Assembly: GCA_963737425.1 (NCBI GenBank)
Contig: CAVTSX010000005.1
Coordinates: 372,001-436,000 of the forward strand
Source of the DNA: DASXRA01 sp963737425
Lineage (GTDB): Bacteria > Actinomycetota > Actinomycetes > Mycobacteriales > Jatrophihabitantaceae
Direction: 5' to 3'
DNA: 64,000 nucleotides
In this document: positions 50,472 to 59,727 of the stretch, one piece after another
How the letters are laid out: each line of letters starts with the position of its first letter
How positions within the stretch are numbered: the stretch's first letter is position 1
Program-made: the position numbers and the translations under genes
The notes under the pieces: generated by a model
Database searches by the model: none
Told to the model about the DNA's origin: nothing
Seen by the model: the letters and a program-made list of their open reading frames with translations, nothing else

Positions 50472-51494
50472 CTAGTCGAAGAACTCGTCGGCGGCGACGT
50501 GCTGGTCGGTCGGTAGCAGCGACGACCACCGCTGCACGACTGCAGGCCGGGCCGCGTCCGGCACGGATCCGTTCAGGCGCAGCCGCGAAATGCCGCCGTC
50601 GGGGTGGATGTCGAGGCGGACGCGCTCGACCGAGGCGGCGTGGCGCAGCCGCAACCGGTGCTCGGTGTCAGGCAGCAGCGGCGTGCGGGCCAGCAGTTCG
50701 GCGCCGGTGTCGGCATCGGTGAGCCTGGCCCAGCCCGGTGCGTTGCCGACGAATCGTGACGTGTCGATGACGGCGTCGTGCAGCATGCCCGGAGCGGCGA
50801 GAGCCACCACGAGCCAGTCGTTGCCGTCGTCGCGCCGACGGGCGGTCTCCCAGCCGTCGGACATGACGGCTGCGCGTCCGGGCGCCAGCACGTTGGCCGG
50901 CGACGCGTAGAACATGTTGCTGCAGTCGACGATCCGCCCACCGTGCACCGTTGCCGCAAGGTCGACGCGGGCACCGAGCAGCCGCGGGTCGGGCACCACC
51001 TCGCCGTGGGCCCGGAGCCGGGCGACGCCGCCGTCCGGGTAGATCGTCAGGCGCAGATGGGTGACGAGGCGGTCGGGACCCGTGACGGGCAGTGCGTTGC
51101 GCGTGTCGCCCCGCAGGGCCGCCTTGGCGGCGAGCGGCGCCCACGCGGCCGCGCGCACTTCGTCCGAGCTCGGGTAGCCGAGCAGGCAAGTGCCCTCAAC
51201 AGAGGCGAACTGCGGATAGTTGCCGGTGAAGTGGGCGGTGTCGACGACCACGCCGCGCACGATGCCGGCGACACCAAGCCGGATGAGCGCGCAGTCGGCG
51301 CCGGGTTCACGTCGGCGCCTGGTCTCCCACCCGTCGTAGACCTTTCCGCGCGGGCCGTACGCCGACGGATCGTGGCCGGGCGGGCCTGGCGTGATGAGAT
51401 TCTCGGCGCCGGCGAAGAACTCGTCGTTCGTCCAGATGACCGTGCCGCCGAGTGCCCGGCTGGCGAGGTCGGGCCACTGCTCAACGTCGGTCAC
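50472..51494 (-). CDS. alc: Allantoicase
   Basis: 340 residues. Hydrolyses allantoate to ureidoglycolate and urea. The typical N-terminus (LGGTVIWTNDEFFAGAENLI, GKVYDGWETRRRRE) and duplicated beta-sandwich fold are visible: the second half repeats the pattern (NVLAPGRAAVMSDGWETARRRDDGNDWLVVALAAPG). The start overlaps the allantoinase stop by 4 bases. Confidence 0.94.
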   Translation of the reverse strand: MTDVEQWPDLASRALGGTVIWTNDEFFAGAENLITPGPPGHDPSAYGPRGKVYDGWETRRRREPGADCALIRLGVAGIVRGVVVDTAHFTGNYPQFASVEGTCLLGYPSSDEVRAAAWAPLAAKAALRGDTRNALPVTGPDRLVTHLRLTIYPDGGVARLRAHGEVVPDPRLLGARVDLAATVHGGRIVDCSNMFYASPANVLAPGRAAVMSDGWETARRRDDGNDWLVVALAAPGMLHDAVIDTSRFVGNAPGWARLTDADTGAELLARTPLLPDTEHRLRLRHAASVERVRLDIHPDGGISRLRLNGSVPDAARPAVVQRWSSLLPTDQHVAADEFFD

Positions 51495-52840
51495 GAGCCG
51501 GTCCGGCGGAGCAGGAGCCCACGGGGATCGCGGGGCTCGCCGAGATCGGCGCCGATCCGTTCACCGCGTAGCCAGGTTTCGTGTACCACTCCGAGCAGCG
51601 TAGTGGCGGCGTACGGGGTGACGGGGTGGCGGTGCCGGAGACGGGCGGGGTCGACCACCCACGTCTCGTCCGCGGCGAAGACGGCGAAGTCGGCGTCATA
51701 GCCGGGCGCGATCGCTCCCTTGGCCGCCAATCCAGCAAGCGTCGCCGGACCACGCGACATCCAGCCGGCGACGTCCGCGAGGCCGAAGCCGCGCTTGGAC
51801 GCCTCGGTCCACACGGCGGCGAGGCCGAGCTGGACGGACGAGATGCCGCCCCACGCGGTCGCGAAGTCGCCTCGCTTGAGCTGCGGCGGGCACGGCGAGT
51901 GGTCGGACACGATGCAGTCGATGACGCCGTCGCGCAGGCCGTCCCAGAGGCGCTCCCGATTCGCGGCGTCGCGAATGGGCGGGCAGCACTTGAACTGCGT
52001 TGCACCGTCGGGGATCTGCTCGGCGGTCAGCGTCAGGTAGTGCGGGCACGTCTCGACGGTGATGGGCAGACCCTCGGCCTTCGCAGCCGCGATCTGGGGC
52101 AGGGCGTCTGCCGCCGAGAGGTGGACGACGTGCGCACGGCACCCCGACTCACGCACCGCCTCGATCAGCGTGGCGATCGCGCGGGTTTCGGCGACGGGCG
52201 GGCGCGATTCGACGAAGTCGCGGTATGACGGGCCGCGGACCGGGCCGATTTCGGTGGCCGACTCCGCGTGCGCAATCAGCAGGCCGCGAAACGATGCGAT
52301 GCGTCGCATCGCCGCGCGCAGGCCCGCCGGGTCGAGGGGCGGGAACTCATCGACACCGGACGGCAGCAGGAAGCACTTGAACCCGACGACGCCCGCCTCG
52401 TGCAGCGGCTCCAGGTCCCCGAGGTTTCCCGGGACGGCGCCGCCCCAGAAGGCCGTATCGACGTGCACCCGGCCTCGTGCAGCGGCCTGCTTGGCGTGCA
52501 GCGCGGCGATCGTGGTGGTCGGCGGCACGCTGTTGAGCGGCATGTCGACGATGGTGGTGACGCCGCCGGCGCAGGCCGCGGCCGTCGCGGTGGCGAAGCC
52601 CTCCCAGTCGGTGCGGCCGGGCTCGTTCACGTGGACGTGGCTGTCGACCAGACCGGGCAGCAACGCGTAGCGCGCGGCGATGGTGACGTCGGCCGGAGCG
52701 TCCACGGCGGCGGTGACGGAGGCGATCCGACCATCGCGCACGACAACCGTCGCGGGCCGCTCACCTTCCGGCGTGACGACTCGATGCGCCGAAATGACCG
52801 TTTCTGCCCGCGCAAGTTGCTGCCGCGCAAGTTGCTGCAT
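51491..52840 (-). CDS. allB: Allantoinase
   Basis: 449 residues from ATG 52840. A cyclic amidohydrolase that opens allantoin to allantoate. Metal-site motifs: GLVDSHVHVNEPGRTDWEGF, the carbamylated-Lys segment GFKCFLLPSG, IAHAES, HVVHLSAADAL and CIVSDHSPCPPQLK. The N-terminus carries a tandem RQQLA duplication (a 15-bp repeat at 52811-52838), so true initiation could be slightly downstream. First gene of the leftward operon. Confidence 0.95.
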   Translation of the reverse strand: MQQLARQQLARAETVISAHRVVTPEGERPATVVVRDGRIASVTAAVDAPADVTIAARYALLPGLVDSHVHVNEPGRTDWEGFATATAAACAGGVTTIVDMPLNSVPPTTTIAALHAKQAAARGRVHVDTAFWGGAVPGNLGDLEPLHEAGVVGFKCFLLPSGVDEFPPLDPAGLRAAMRRIASFRGLLIAHAESATEIGPVRGPSYRDFVESRPPVAETRAIATLIEAVRESGCRAHVVHLSAADALPQIAAAKAEGLPITVETCPHYLTLTAEQIPDGATQFKCCPPIRDAANRERLWDGLRDGVIDCIVSDHSPCPPQLKRGDFATAWGGISSVQLGLAAVWTEASKRGFGLADVAGWMSRGPATLAGLAAKGAIAPGYDADFAVFAADETWVVDPARLRHRHPVTPYAATTLLGVVHETWLRGERIGADLGEPRDPRGLLLRRTGS

Positions 52841-52964
52841 GTTTCTGCCCCCTTCCTAAGTGCCACGACCTGATTGAACAATCTCCGAGCCTGCTCAGTT
52901 GCATGGAGACCTACAACGGCTGGCGCCACGCGTGAGGCGTTACCCCCCCGACGTTCTCACGCGC

Positions 52965-53000
52965 GAGAGGGGAAGGAGCCCGTCGGCTCCTTCCCCTCTC
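52965..53000. promoter_or_regulatory. 16-bp perfect hairpin in the divergent purine-operon gap
   Basis: GAGAGGGGAAGGAGCC (52965-52980) and GGCTCCTTCCCCTCTC (52985-53000) pair perfectly around CGTC. It lies between the divergent allantoinase and OHCU decarboxylase genes (gap 52841-53031), 31 bases before the + strand start, so it is not a simple end-of-gene terminator. The same gap holds a small dyad GATTG-AA-CAATC at 52872-52883, a possible operator. Confidence 0.6.
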
Positions 53001-53031
53001 CATATCCGGCGCCAGGCGATAGCGTGGCGCG

Positions 53032-53538
53032 GTGGTCGCACCGGCAAGCATGGCGGATTTCGACGAAGTGCCCGTAACCGACGCGGCAGCCGAACTGCTG
53101 CCCTGTTGCGCGAGCCGTCGCTGGATCAGCCAGATCATCAACGGCCGACCTTACGGAAGTCTCGAATCGCTCGCCGACGCGTCCGACGCGGTGTTGGCTG
53201 ACCTCGCCTGGCCGGATGTGGCCGAGGCGCTTGCGGCGCACCCGCGCATCGGCGAGCGCACGTTGGCGCAACGGCGCGAGGACGCCTGGTCCAGGCAGGA
53301 GCAGTCCGGCGCGCATCGGGCCGAGCCCGACGTCGAGGCCGCACTTCGCGAGGGCAACGTCACCTACGAGAAACGGTTCGGCCATGTCTTCCTGATCAGC
53401 GCGACGGGGCTGTCCGCGGCACAGATGCTTGCCGCGCTGCAAGCACGACTCGCGAACTCGCCCGAGGTGGAGCAGGACGTCGTTCGGCGCGAGTTGACGA
53501 AGATCGTGCGGCTGCGGCTGGCCAAGGCCTTTCGCTGA
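53032..53538 (+). CDS. OHCU decarboxylase
   Basis: 168 residues from GTG 53032; ATG 53050 is an alternative. 2-oxo-4-hydroxy-4-carboxy-5-ureidoimidazoline decarboxylase, the last step making S-allantoin. Motifs: ASRRWISQIINGRPYGSLESL, AHPRIGER and NVTYEKRFGHVFLISATGLSA, containing the His and Glu active-site residues. It is first in the rightward operon, with HIU hydrolase and urate oxidase. Confidence 0.92.
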   Translation: MVAPASMADFDEVPVTDAAAELLPCCASRRWISQIINGRPYGSLESLADASDAVLADLAWPDVAEALAAHPRIGERTLAQRREDAWSRQEQSGAHRAEPDVEAALREGNVTYEKRFGHVFLISATGLSAAQMLAALQARLANSPEVEQDVVRRELTKIVRLRLAKAFR

Positions 53539-53553
53539 CCAGGTTGTAGAGGC

Positions 53554-53602
53554 CGATCGTGCAACGCTGGGCGTCCCCACGACGCCGAACGTTGCACGAT
53601 CG
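53554..53602. other. Two-tier intercistronic hairpin
   Basis: CGATCGTGCAACG pairs with CGTTGCACGATCG, and inside it GGCGTC pairs with GACGCC. It lies 15 bp after the OHCU gene and 18 bp before the HIU hydrolase start, upstream of its SD (GGAAGGGG). It could be an attenuator, an RNA-stability element or a dispersed palindromic repeat. Confidence 0.65.
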
Positions 53603-53620
53603 AGGAAGGGGAGAGCTCAG

Positions 53621-53932
53621 GTGACCGTGTCGACGCACGTCCTCGATGCGGTGCGCGGCGGGCCCGCCGCCGGCGTCGGTGTGCGCCTGGAGCGGGCCGA
53701 CGGCACGCTGCTGGCCGCCGGCGTCACCGACCGCGACGGGCGGGTCGTCGACTTCGCCGGTGCGGTCGAGCCCGGTATCTACCGCCTGCGGTTCGACACC
53801 GAGACCTACCTGCGGGTCGACACGTTCTACCCGGAGGTGATCGTCACGTTCCGGATACGCGAGGCGGCGGCGCATCATCACGTCCCGTTGCTGCTCAGCC
53901 CGTTCGCCTACTCGACGTACCGGGGGTCGTGA
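53621..53932 (+). CDS. pucM: 5-Hydroxyisourate hydrolase (transthyretin-like)
   Basis: 103 residues from GTG 53621. N-terminal STHVLDAVRGGPAAGVGVRLER, the central TDRDGRV and the C-terminal YSTYRGS, the invariant YRGS of HIU hydrolases. It converts 5-hydroxyisourate to OHCU. The stop overlaps the urate oxidase start (GTGATG). Confidence 0.95.
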   Translation: MTVSTHVLDAVRGGPAAGVGVRLERADGTLLAAGVTDRDGRVVDFAGAVEPGIYRLRFDTETYLRVDTFYPEVIVTFRIREAAAHHHVPLLLSPFAYSTYRGS

Positions 53933-54780
53933 TGCTGGGCCCGAATCGCTACGGCAAGGCCGAGGTCCGCGTCGTGCGCGTGACGCGCGGTGAGCAGCAC
54001 GAGCTACGCGACTGGAATGTCTCGATGGCGCTGTCGGGCGACATGGCAGCGGTGCACCTGTCCGGCGCGAACGACAACGTCCTACCCACCGACACTCAGA
54101 AGAACACGGCGTACGCGTTCGCCAAGCGGCTCGGCGGAATCGAACCGGAGACGTTCGCGCTCGCGCTCGCGGCCCATTTCGTCGACACCGCCCCGTCGAT
54201 CTCACGCGCCCGGGTTGCGGTCGACGAGTACAGCTGGTCGCGGCTCGGCCCGCACTCGTTCGCGCGGCACGGGGGTGAGGTGCGCACCTGCGTCGCCGTC
54301 CACGATGCGCGCGACGGCGTGAGTGTCGTCGGCGGGCTCCGGGACCTCGTGCTGATGAACACGACGGACTCGGAATTCTGGGGCTTCGCTCGCGATGCAT
54401 ATACGACACTCGCCGAAACCACCGACCGCGTGCTTGCCACCGAGGTGAATGCGCAGTGGCGGATGCGCACGTCCGATGCGGACTGGGCGAGCGCCTTCGC
54501 CGGGGCGCGGCAGGCGCTGCTCGACGCCTTCGTGGGCACGTACAGCTACTCGCTGCAGCAGACGCTGTATGCGATGGGCTCGGCCGTCCTGGCGGCCATT
54601 CCGGCGATCTGCGAGGTCCGCCTGGAGTTGCCGAACAAGCATCACTTCCTGGTCGATCTCGAGCCTTTCGGGCTGACCAACGACGATGAGGTCTACTTCG
54701 CCGCGGACCGGCCGTACGGGCTCATCGAGGGTCACATCCTGGCCGACGACGCCCCGGACCCAGGCCTTGCCTGGACGTAG
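53929..54780 (+). CDS. Urate oxidase
   Basis: 283 residues from GTG 53929 (or ATG 53932). Cofactor-free uricase: NRYGKAEVRVVRVTR, LSGDMAAVHLSGANDNVLPTDTQKNT (catalytic Thr and Lys regions), GGLRDLVLMNTTDSEFWGF and the C-terminal LPNKHHFLVDLEPFGLTNDDEVYFAADRPYGLIEG. It oxidises urate to 5-hydroxyisourate, the substrate of the gene before it. Confidence 0.95.
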   Translation: MMLGPNRYGKAEVRVVRVTRGEQHELRDWNVSMALSGDMAAVHLSGANDNVLPTDTQKNTAYAFAKRLGGIEPETFALALAAHFVDTAPSISRARVAVDEYSWSRLGPHSFARHGGEVRTCVAVHDARDGVSVVGGLRDLVLMNTTDSEFWGFARDAYTTLAETTDRVLATEVNAQWRMRTSDADWASAFAGARQALLDAFVGTYSYSLQQTLYAMGSAVLAAIPAICEVRLELPNKHHFLVDLEPFGLTNDDEVYFAADRPYGLIEGHILADDAPDPGLAWT

Positions 54781-54867
54781 CTGACGAGCCGGGTCGTGCC
54801 GACGTGGCAGATCTTGCCCGCCTGAGCCTGCCGCTCTGGCGGTTATCGTCGCTGCGGGGGTGTTTAC

Positions 54868-55725
54868 GTGGAGTTCGTACGCCCGACGACCTGGGCCGAC
54901 GCGTTGGAGATCAAGGCGACCATGCCCGCGGCGCTGCCGATCGCCGGCGGCACCGACGTCATGGTCGAGATCAACTTCGACCGGCGCAGGCCCGAGGCAT
55001 TGCTCGACCTCAATCCGATCGGCGAGCTGACGCGCTGGAGCACCGAGGCGGCGTCCGCTGTCATCGGAGCCGGAGTTCCGTACAGCCGGCTCATCGACGA
55101 GTTGGGCACGCGCCTGCCGGGCCTTGCCACAGCGTCGCGCACCGTCGGCTCACCGCAGATCCGCAACCGGGGCACGCTGGGCGGCAACCTCGCCTCGGCA
55201 TCGCCCGCCGGCGACACCCATCCCGTCCTGCTGGCCCTCGACGCCACCGTCGAGGTCGCATCGACGCGGGGGGCACGTTCCATCCCGATCGACGAGTTCT
55301 ACGTCGGGGTGAAGCGGTCGGCGCTCGAACCGGACGAGCTGATCCGAGCCGTCCGGGTGCCGCTGGATACCGGCCCCTGTCACTTCGCCAAGATCGGCAC
55401 TCGTAACGCGATGGTCATCGCGGTGTGCTCGTTCTCCGTCGCGCTGCACGTTTCCGATCGGACGGTGCGTACCGGCATCGGTTCGGCCGCGCCGACGCCG
55501 CGGCGGTCGGTGGCCGCAGAGGCGCTCGTCGCCGACCAACTCGACTGGGAGAACCGCGCGCCCCTCAGCGAGCCGATGGTCCGACGCTTCGGCCAGCTGG
55601 TCGCCGATGCCACGTCGCCCATTGACGACGTCCGCGGCACCGCTGCCTACCGGCGCCACGCGCTGGCGGTGCTCGCGCGCCGCACCCTCGCGTGGGCGTG
55701 GGAGGAGTACCGGCAATGCGGGTGA
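54868..55725 (+). CDS. Xanthine dehydrogenase FAD-binding subunit
   Basis: 285 residues from GTG 54868. FAD-binding motifs LPIAGGTDVMVEINF and TVGSPQIRNRGTLGGNLASASPAGDTHPVLLAL are those of the medium subunit of molybdenum hydroxylases. It transfers electrons from the Fe-S subunit to NAD or another acceptor. It overlaps the Fe-S gene by 10 bases. Confidence 0.94.
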   Translation: MEFVRPTTWADALEIKATMPAALPIAGGTDVMVEINFDRRRPEALLDLNPIGELTRWSTEAASAVIGAGVPYSRLIDELGTRLPGLATASRTVGSPQIRNRGTLGGNLASASPAGDTHPVLLALDATVEVASTRGARSIPIDEFYVGVKRSALEPDELIRAVRVPLDTGPCHFAKIGTRNAMVIAVCSFSVALHVSDRTVRTGIGSAAPTPRRSVAAEALVADQLDWENRAPLSEPMVRRFGQLVADATSPIDDVRGTAAYRRHALAVLARRTLAWAWEEYRQCG

Positions 55726-56186
55726 ACGTGACAGTGAACGGCGAGCAACGCCAGGTCGATGACGTCTGGGAAGGCGAGAGCCTGCTCTACGTCCTGCGTG
55801 AGCGAATGGGCCTACCGGGCAGCAAGAACGCGTGCGAGCAGGGCGAGTGCGGTTCGTGCACGGTCTACCTCGACGGCGAGACCGTGTGCGCGTGCCTTGT
55901 TGCCGCCGGGCAGGTGGAGGGCCGCGAGGTCGTCACGGTCGAGGGCCTCGGCTCGGCCGGCGAGCTCGACCCGGTGCAGCAGGCGTTCCTCGACGCAGGC
56001 GCGGTGCAGTGCGGCTTCTGCACGCCGGGCCTGATCGTCGCAACCCACGAGCTGCTCGCCCGCGACGCCTCACCGTCCACTGTGGACATCCGTGAAGCGC
56101 TGGCCGGAAACCTGTGCCGATGCACGGGGTACGAGTCGATCATCGCGGCCGTGCGTCTGGCGGCGGAGCGGGTCGTTTCGCCATGA
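55716..56186 (+). CDS. Xanthine dehydrogenase [2Fe-2S] subunit
   Basis: 156 residues from ATG 55716. Two [2Fe-2S] clusters: plant-type CEQGECGSC with a later Cys, and the second cluster CGFCTPG plus CRCTGY. Small subunit of the three-part xanthine dehydrogenase. The stop overlaps the next start by ATGA. Confidence 0.96.
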   Translation: MRVNVTVNGEQRQVDDVWEGESLLYVLRERMGLPGSKNACEQGECGSCTVYLDGETVCACLVAAGQVEGREVVTVEGLGSAGELDPVQQAFLDAGAVQCGFCTPGLIVATHELLARDASPSTVDIREALAGNLCRCTGYESIIAAVRLAAERVVSP

Positions 56187-57526
56187 TCGTGATCAAGAAC
56201 GCCTACGTCGCGACGGCCGACGCCGCGGACACCGAGTACGCCAATGGGCACGTCGTGCTCGACGGCAACCGGATCGCGGCTCTCGGTGACGGACCGCCGC
56301 CGGCGCAGTATCGAGACGCATCGGCTCTCGACGGCAGCGGTTGCCTGGTCACTCCCGGCCTGGTGAACACCCACCATCACCTTTACCAGTGGCTGACCCG
56401 TGGCATCGCCCAGGACAGCACGCTGTTCGGGTGGCTCACCACGCTCTACCCGATCTGGGCGCGCATCGACGCCGAGGCGGTTCATGCCGCGGCGGCGGCC
56501 AACCTGGGCTGGCTCGCTCTGTCCGGGTGCACGACGAGCACCGACCACCACTACGTGTTCCCGCGCGACGCAGGTGATTGCCTCGATGCCGAGATAGCTG
56601 CCGCCGGCGAGATCGGCGTCCGCTTCCATCCGACCCGGGGGTCGATGGATCTCGGTCAGTCGAAGGGTGGCCTGCCGCCGGACTCGATCGTCGAGGACCG
56701 CGACGTGATCCTCGTTGCCACCGAGGCGGCCATCGACCGCTGGCACGATCCGTCGTTCGACGCGATGACCCGCATCGGCGTCGCGCCATGCTCGCCGTTC
56801 AGCGTCACGGGCGAACTCATGCGCGAGTCAGCAGACCTGGCGCGCCGCAAGGGGGTTCGGCTGCATACCCACCTGGCCGAGACGGTTGACGAAGAGCAGT
56901 TCTGCCTTGCCACATATGGCCAAACTCCAGCCGAGTACGTCGACGACCTTGGTTGGCTGGGCGATGACGTGTGGCTCGCGCACTGCGTCCACCTGGCCGA
57001 CGGCGCGATCAAGCGCTTCGCCGAGACGCGCACCGGCGTCGCGCACTGCCCGACCTCGAATGGCCGCCTGGGCGCGGGAAGCGCCCGCCTGCGCGAACTG
57101 GTCGACGCCTCCGTACCGGTAGGTATGGGAGTGGACGGGTCGGCGTCCAACGAGGCGAACCGGCTGGTCGCCGAATTGCAGGCGGCGTTGCTGGTCGCTC
57201 GCCTGCGGGGCGGCCCGGAGTCGCTCACGGCGCGCGAAGCCTTGCGGATCGCGACGATCGGCGGCGCGCGATGCCTGGGACGTGCCGGCGAACTGGGTTC
57301 GCTGGAAGTCGGAAAGCTCGCTGACGTAGCCGTGTGGCGCGTCGACGGACTCGGCGGCGGCGGGGTGGATCCCGTGTGGACGCTGGCCTTCGGGGGAGGC
57401 GCGCCGCTCGAGTTGCTCGTCGTCAACGGCCGGGTGGTCGTCGAGCACGACACGCTCGTCACCGCAGACGCCGCCCGGCTCGCCCGCGAGGCGGCGGCGG
57501 CCAGCGGACGGATCCTCGACCGATGA
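56183..57526 (+). CDS. 8-oxoguanine deaminase (amidohydrolase)
   Basis: 447 residues from ATG 56183. An amidohydrolase of the ATZ/TRZ (COG0402) group: VTPGLVNTHHHLYQWLTRGIAQ (metal HxH), HPTRGSMDLGQSKGGLPPD, LHTHLAE, WLAHCVHL and GVDGSASNE. The SMDLGQSKGG segment is typical of bacterial 8-oxoguanine deaminases, which yield urate. It is embedded between the Fe-S and molybdenum subunits of xanthine dehydrogenase with 4-base overlaps on both sides. A guanine or other purine substrate cannot be excluded. Confidence 0.88.
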   Translation: MIVIKNAYVATADAADTEYANGHVVLDGNRIAALGDGPPPAQYRDASALDGSGCLVTPGLVNTHHHLYQWLTRGIAQDSTLFGWLTTLYPIWARIDAEAVHAAAAANLGWLALSGCTTSTDHHYVFPRDAGDCLDAEIAAAGEIGVRFHPTRGSMDLGQSKGGLPPDSIVEDRDVILVATEAAIDRWHDPSFDAMTRIGVAPCSPFSVTGELMRESADLARRKGVRLHTHLAETVDEEQFCLATYGQTPAEYVDDLGWLGDDVWLAHCVHLADGAIKRFAETRTGVAHCPTSNGRLGAGSARLRELVDASVPVGMGVDGSASNEANRLVAELQAALLVARLRGGPESLTAREALRIATIGGARCLGRAGELGSLEVGKLADVAVWRVDGLGGGGVDPVWTLAFGGGAPLELLVVNGRVVVEHDTLVTADAARLAREAAAASGRILDR

Positions 57527-59727
57527 CCGCGACGAAGACCGAAGTCACCGGCGGGATCGGCACCGACGCCGCGCGGCCGGACGGCGTGCACAAGGTTCGC
57601 GGCGAGTTCGCGTACTCGTCCGACATGTGGCTCGACAACATGCTGTGGGGTGCCACGCTGCGCAGCCCGCATCCACGCGCCCGCATCGCAGGCATCGACG
57701 TCACCGACGCGATCAAGACCCCGGGCGTCCATGTCGTGCTCACCTGCGACGACGTGCCGGGCCGCAACCGCTATGGGCTCGAGATTGCCGATCAGCCCGT
57801 CCTGGCCGAGAAGGAAGTGCGCTACGAGGGCGAGCCGGTGGCGATCGTCGCGGCCGATCATCCAGAGATTGCCCGGCAGGCCTGCAAGAAGATCGCGGTG
57901 TCCTACGAGATCCTGCCGCCGGTGACTGATGCTGTTGCCGCGATCGAGCCGGGCACGCCGTTGGTGCACCAGACTCCGGTGCCGGGCCGGGGCATCGATG
58001 GCAACGTGCTCCGGCACATGCACATCGAGCGTGGTTCCCCGGACGTGACGGCTCCGGTCGTCGTCACCGGCGAGTACGAGGTCGGCATGCAGGATCAGGC
58101 GTTCCTCGGCCCCGAGTCGGGGCTTGCGGTGCCGGCCGAGGACGGCGGGGTGGACCTCTTCATCGCCACCCAGTGGCTGCATGCGGACCGGTCCCAGGTC
58201 GCCGTCGTGCTCGACCTGCCCGAGGAGAAGGTGCGTTTCACGCTGGCCGGCGTCGGCGGCGCATTCGGCGGCCGTGAGGACGTGTCGATGCAGGCCCATG
58301 CGTGTCTGCTGGCGTTGCGCACGAACCGTCCGGTGAAGATGGTCTACAGCCGCGAAGAATCCTTTTACGGGCACGTGCATCGGCACCCGGCCGTGCTGCG
58401 CTACGAACACGGTGCTTCGAGCGACGGCCAACTGATATACGTCCGGGCATCGATCGTTCTCGACGGTGGGGCGTACGCGTCGTCGTCTACGGCGGTCGCC
58501 GCGAATGCGGCAACTCTCGGCTTCGGCCCGTACGAAGTGCCGAACCTGACGATGGATTGCCGCGTCGCCTACACGAACAACCCGCCGTGCGGTGCGATGC
58601 GCGGTTTCGGCGCCGTGCAGGCCTGCTTCGCCTACGAGTCGCAGATGGATCGGCTGGCCGACGCCTGCGGGCTGGATCCGGTCGAAGTGCGCATTCGCAA
58701 TGCGGTGCACGAGGAGTCGATCATGCCCACCGGGCAGGTGATTGATTCGGCCGCCCCGGTCGCCGAGTTGCTACGCCGCGTGTCGTCGGCGCCGCTGCCG
58801 ATGGCAGCCGGGACTGATCGTGACGTGCTCGATCTTCCCGGCGGTGCGTCGAATGCTACGCACGGCGAATCCGTACGCCGGGGTATTGGGTACGGCGTCG
58901 GCATCAAGAACGTCGGATTCTCCGAGGGATTCGACGACTTCGCGACCGTCCGGCTCCGCCTCGAGTTGGTCAACGGCGAACCGGTCGCGTCGGTGCAGAC
59001 GGCGGCCGCGGAGGTCGGTCAGGGTCTCGTCACGGTCATCGCCCAGATCGTGCGCACCGAACTCGGCGTCGAGCGTGTGGTGCTCGTGCCGCCCGACACG
59101 TCGATCGGCTCGGCGGGTTCGACGTCGGCGTCGCGCCAGACCTACGTCACCGGCGGCGCGCTGCGAGCCGCCTGCGAGGCCGTACGGCGGCGTATGGAAC
59201 TAACCGGTCTGACTGCGCCGATCGATGAGACGGTTGTGTGGCGCCATCGGCCGACCTCAGCGCTGGATCCCCTTACCGGGCAGGGCAATGCGCACGTCCA
59301 GTACGCGTTCGCGGCCCATCGCGCCGTTGTCGATGTCGATACCGAACTCGGACTGGTCAAGGTCGTCGAGATCACGACTGCGCAGGACGTCGGTCGGGCG
59401 ATCAATCCACAGGCCGTGTTGGGGCAGATCCACGGGGGCACCGCGCAGGGCCTGGGCCTCGCGTTGATGGAAGAGATCCAGATGGTTGACGGCGTGCTCA
59501 GGAACCCGTCGTTCACCGACTACCTGCTGCCCACCATTCTCGACATGCCGCCGATGAACGTCGACGTGCTCGAACTCGCCGACCCGCATGCGCCATATGG
59601 CTTGCGTGGCGTGGGCGAACCGCCCACCATCTCGTCCACGCCGGCGATCGTGGCGGCGATCCGGGCAGCGACCGGTGTGCCACTGCGCCGGGTTCCGGTA
59701 CGTCCGGAGCACATCACCGGGACGTAG
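57523..59727 (+). CDS. Xanthine dehydrogenase molybdenum-binding subunit
   Basis: 734 residues from ATG 57523. Molybdopterin-subunit motifs: GEFAYSSDMWLDNMLWGATLRSPHPRARI, VAGVGGAFGGRE-like GVGGAFGGREDVS, CGAMRGFGAVQ, AAEVGQGLVTVIAQI and the catalytic Glu near the C-terminus in YGLRGVGEPPT. It hydroxylates hypoxanthine/xanthine to urate. No maturation factor (XdhC) is in the window. It ends convergently with the DUF1028 gene, overlapping by 14 bases. Confidence 0.95.
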   Translation: MTATKTEVTGGIGTDAARPDGVHKVRGEFAYSSDMWLDNMLWGATLRSPHPRARIAGIDVTDAIKTPGVHVVLTCDDVPGRNRYGLEIADQPVLAEKEVRYEGEPVAIVAADHPEIARQACKKIAVSYEILPPVTDAVAAIEPGTPLVHQTPVPGRGIDGNVLRHMHIERGSPDVTAPVVVTGEYEVGMQDQAFLGPESGLAVPAEDGGVDLFIATQWLHADRSQVAVVLDLPEEKVRFTLAGVGGAFGGREDVSMQAHACLLALRTNRPVKMVYSREESFYGHVHRHPAVLRYEHGASSDGQLIYVRASIVLDGGAYASSSTAVAANAATLGFGPYEVPNLTMDCRVAYTNNPPCGAMRGFGAVQACFAYESQMDRLADACGLDPVEVRIRNAVHEESIMPTGQVIDSAAPVAELLRRVSSAPLPMAAGTDRDVLDLPGGASNATHGESVRRGIGYGVGIKNVGFSEGFDDFATVRLRLELVNGEPVASVQTAAAEVGQGLVTVIAQIVRTELGVERVVLVPPDTSIGSAGSTSASRQTYVTGGALRAACEAVRRRMELTGLTAPIDETVVWRHRPTSALDPLTGQGNAHVQYAFAAHRAVVDVDTELGLVKVVEITTAQDVGRAINPQAVLGQIHGGTAQGLGLALMEEIQMVDGVLRNPSFTDYLLPTILDMPPMNVDVLELADPHAPYGLRGVGEPPTISSTPAIVAAIRAATGVPLRRVPVRPEHITGT

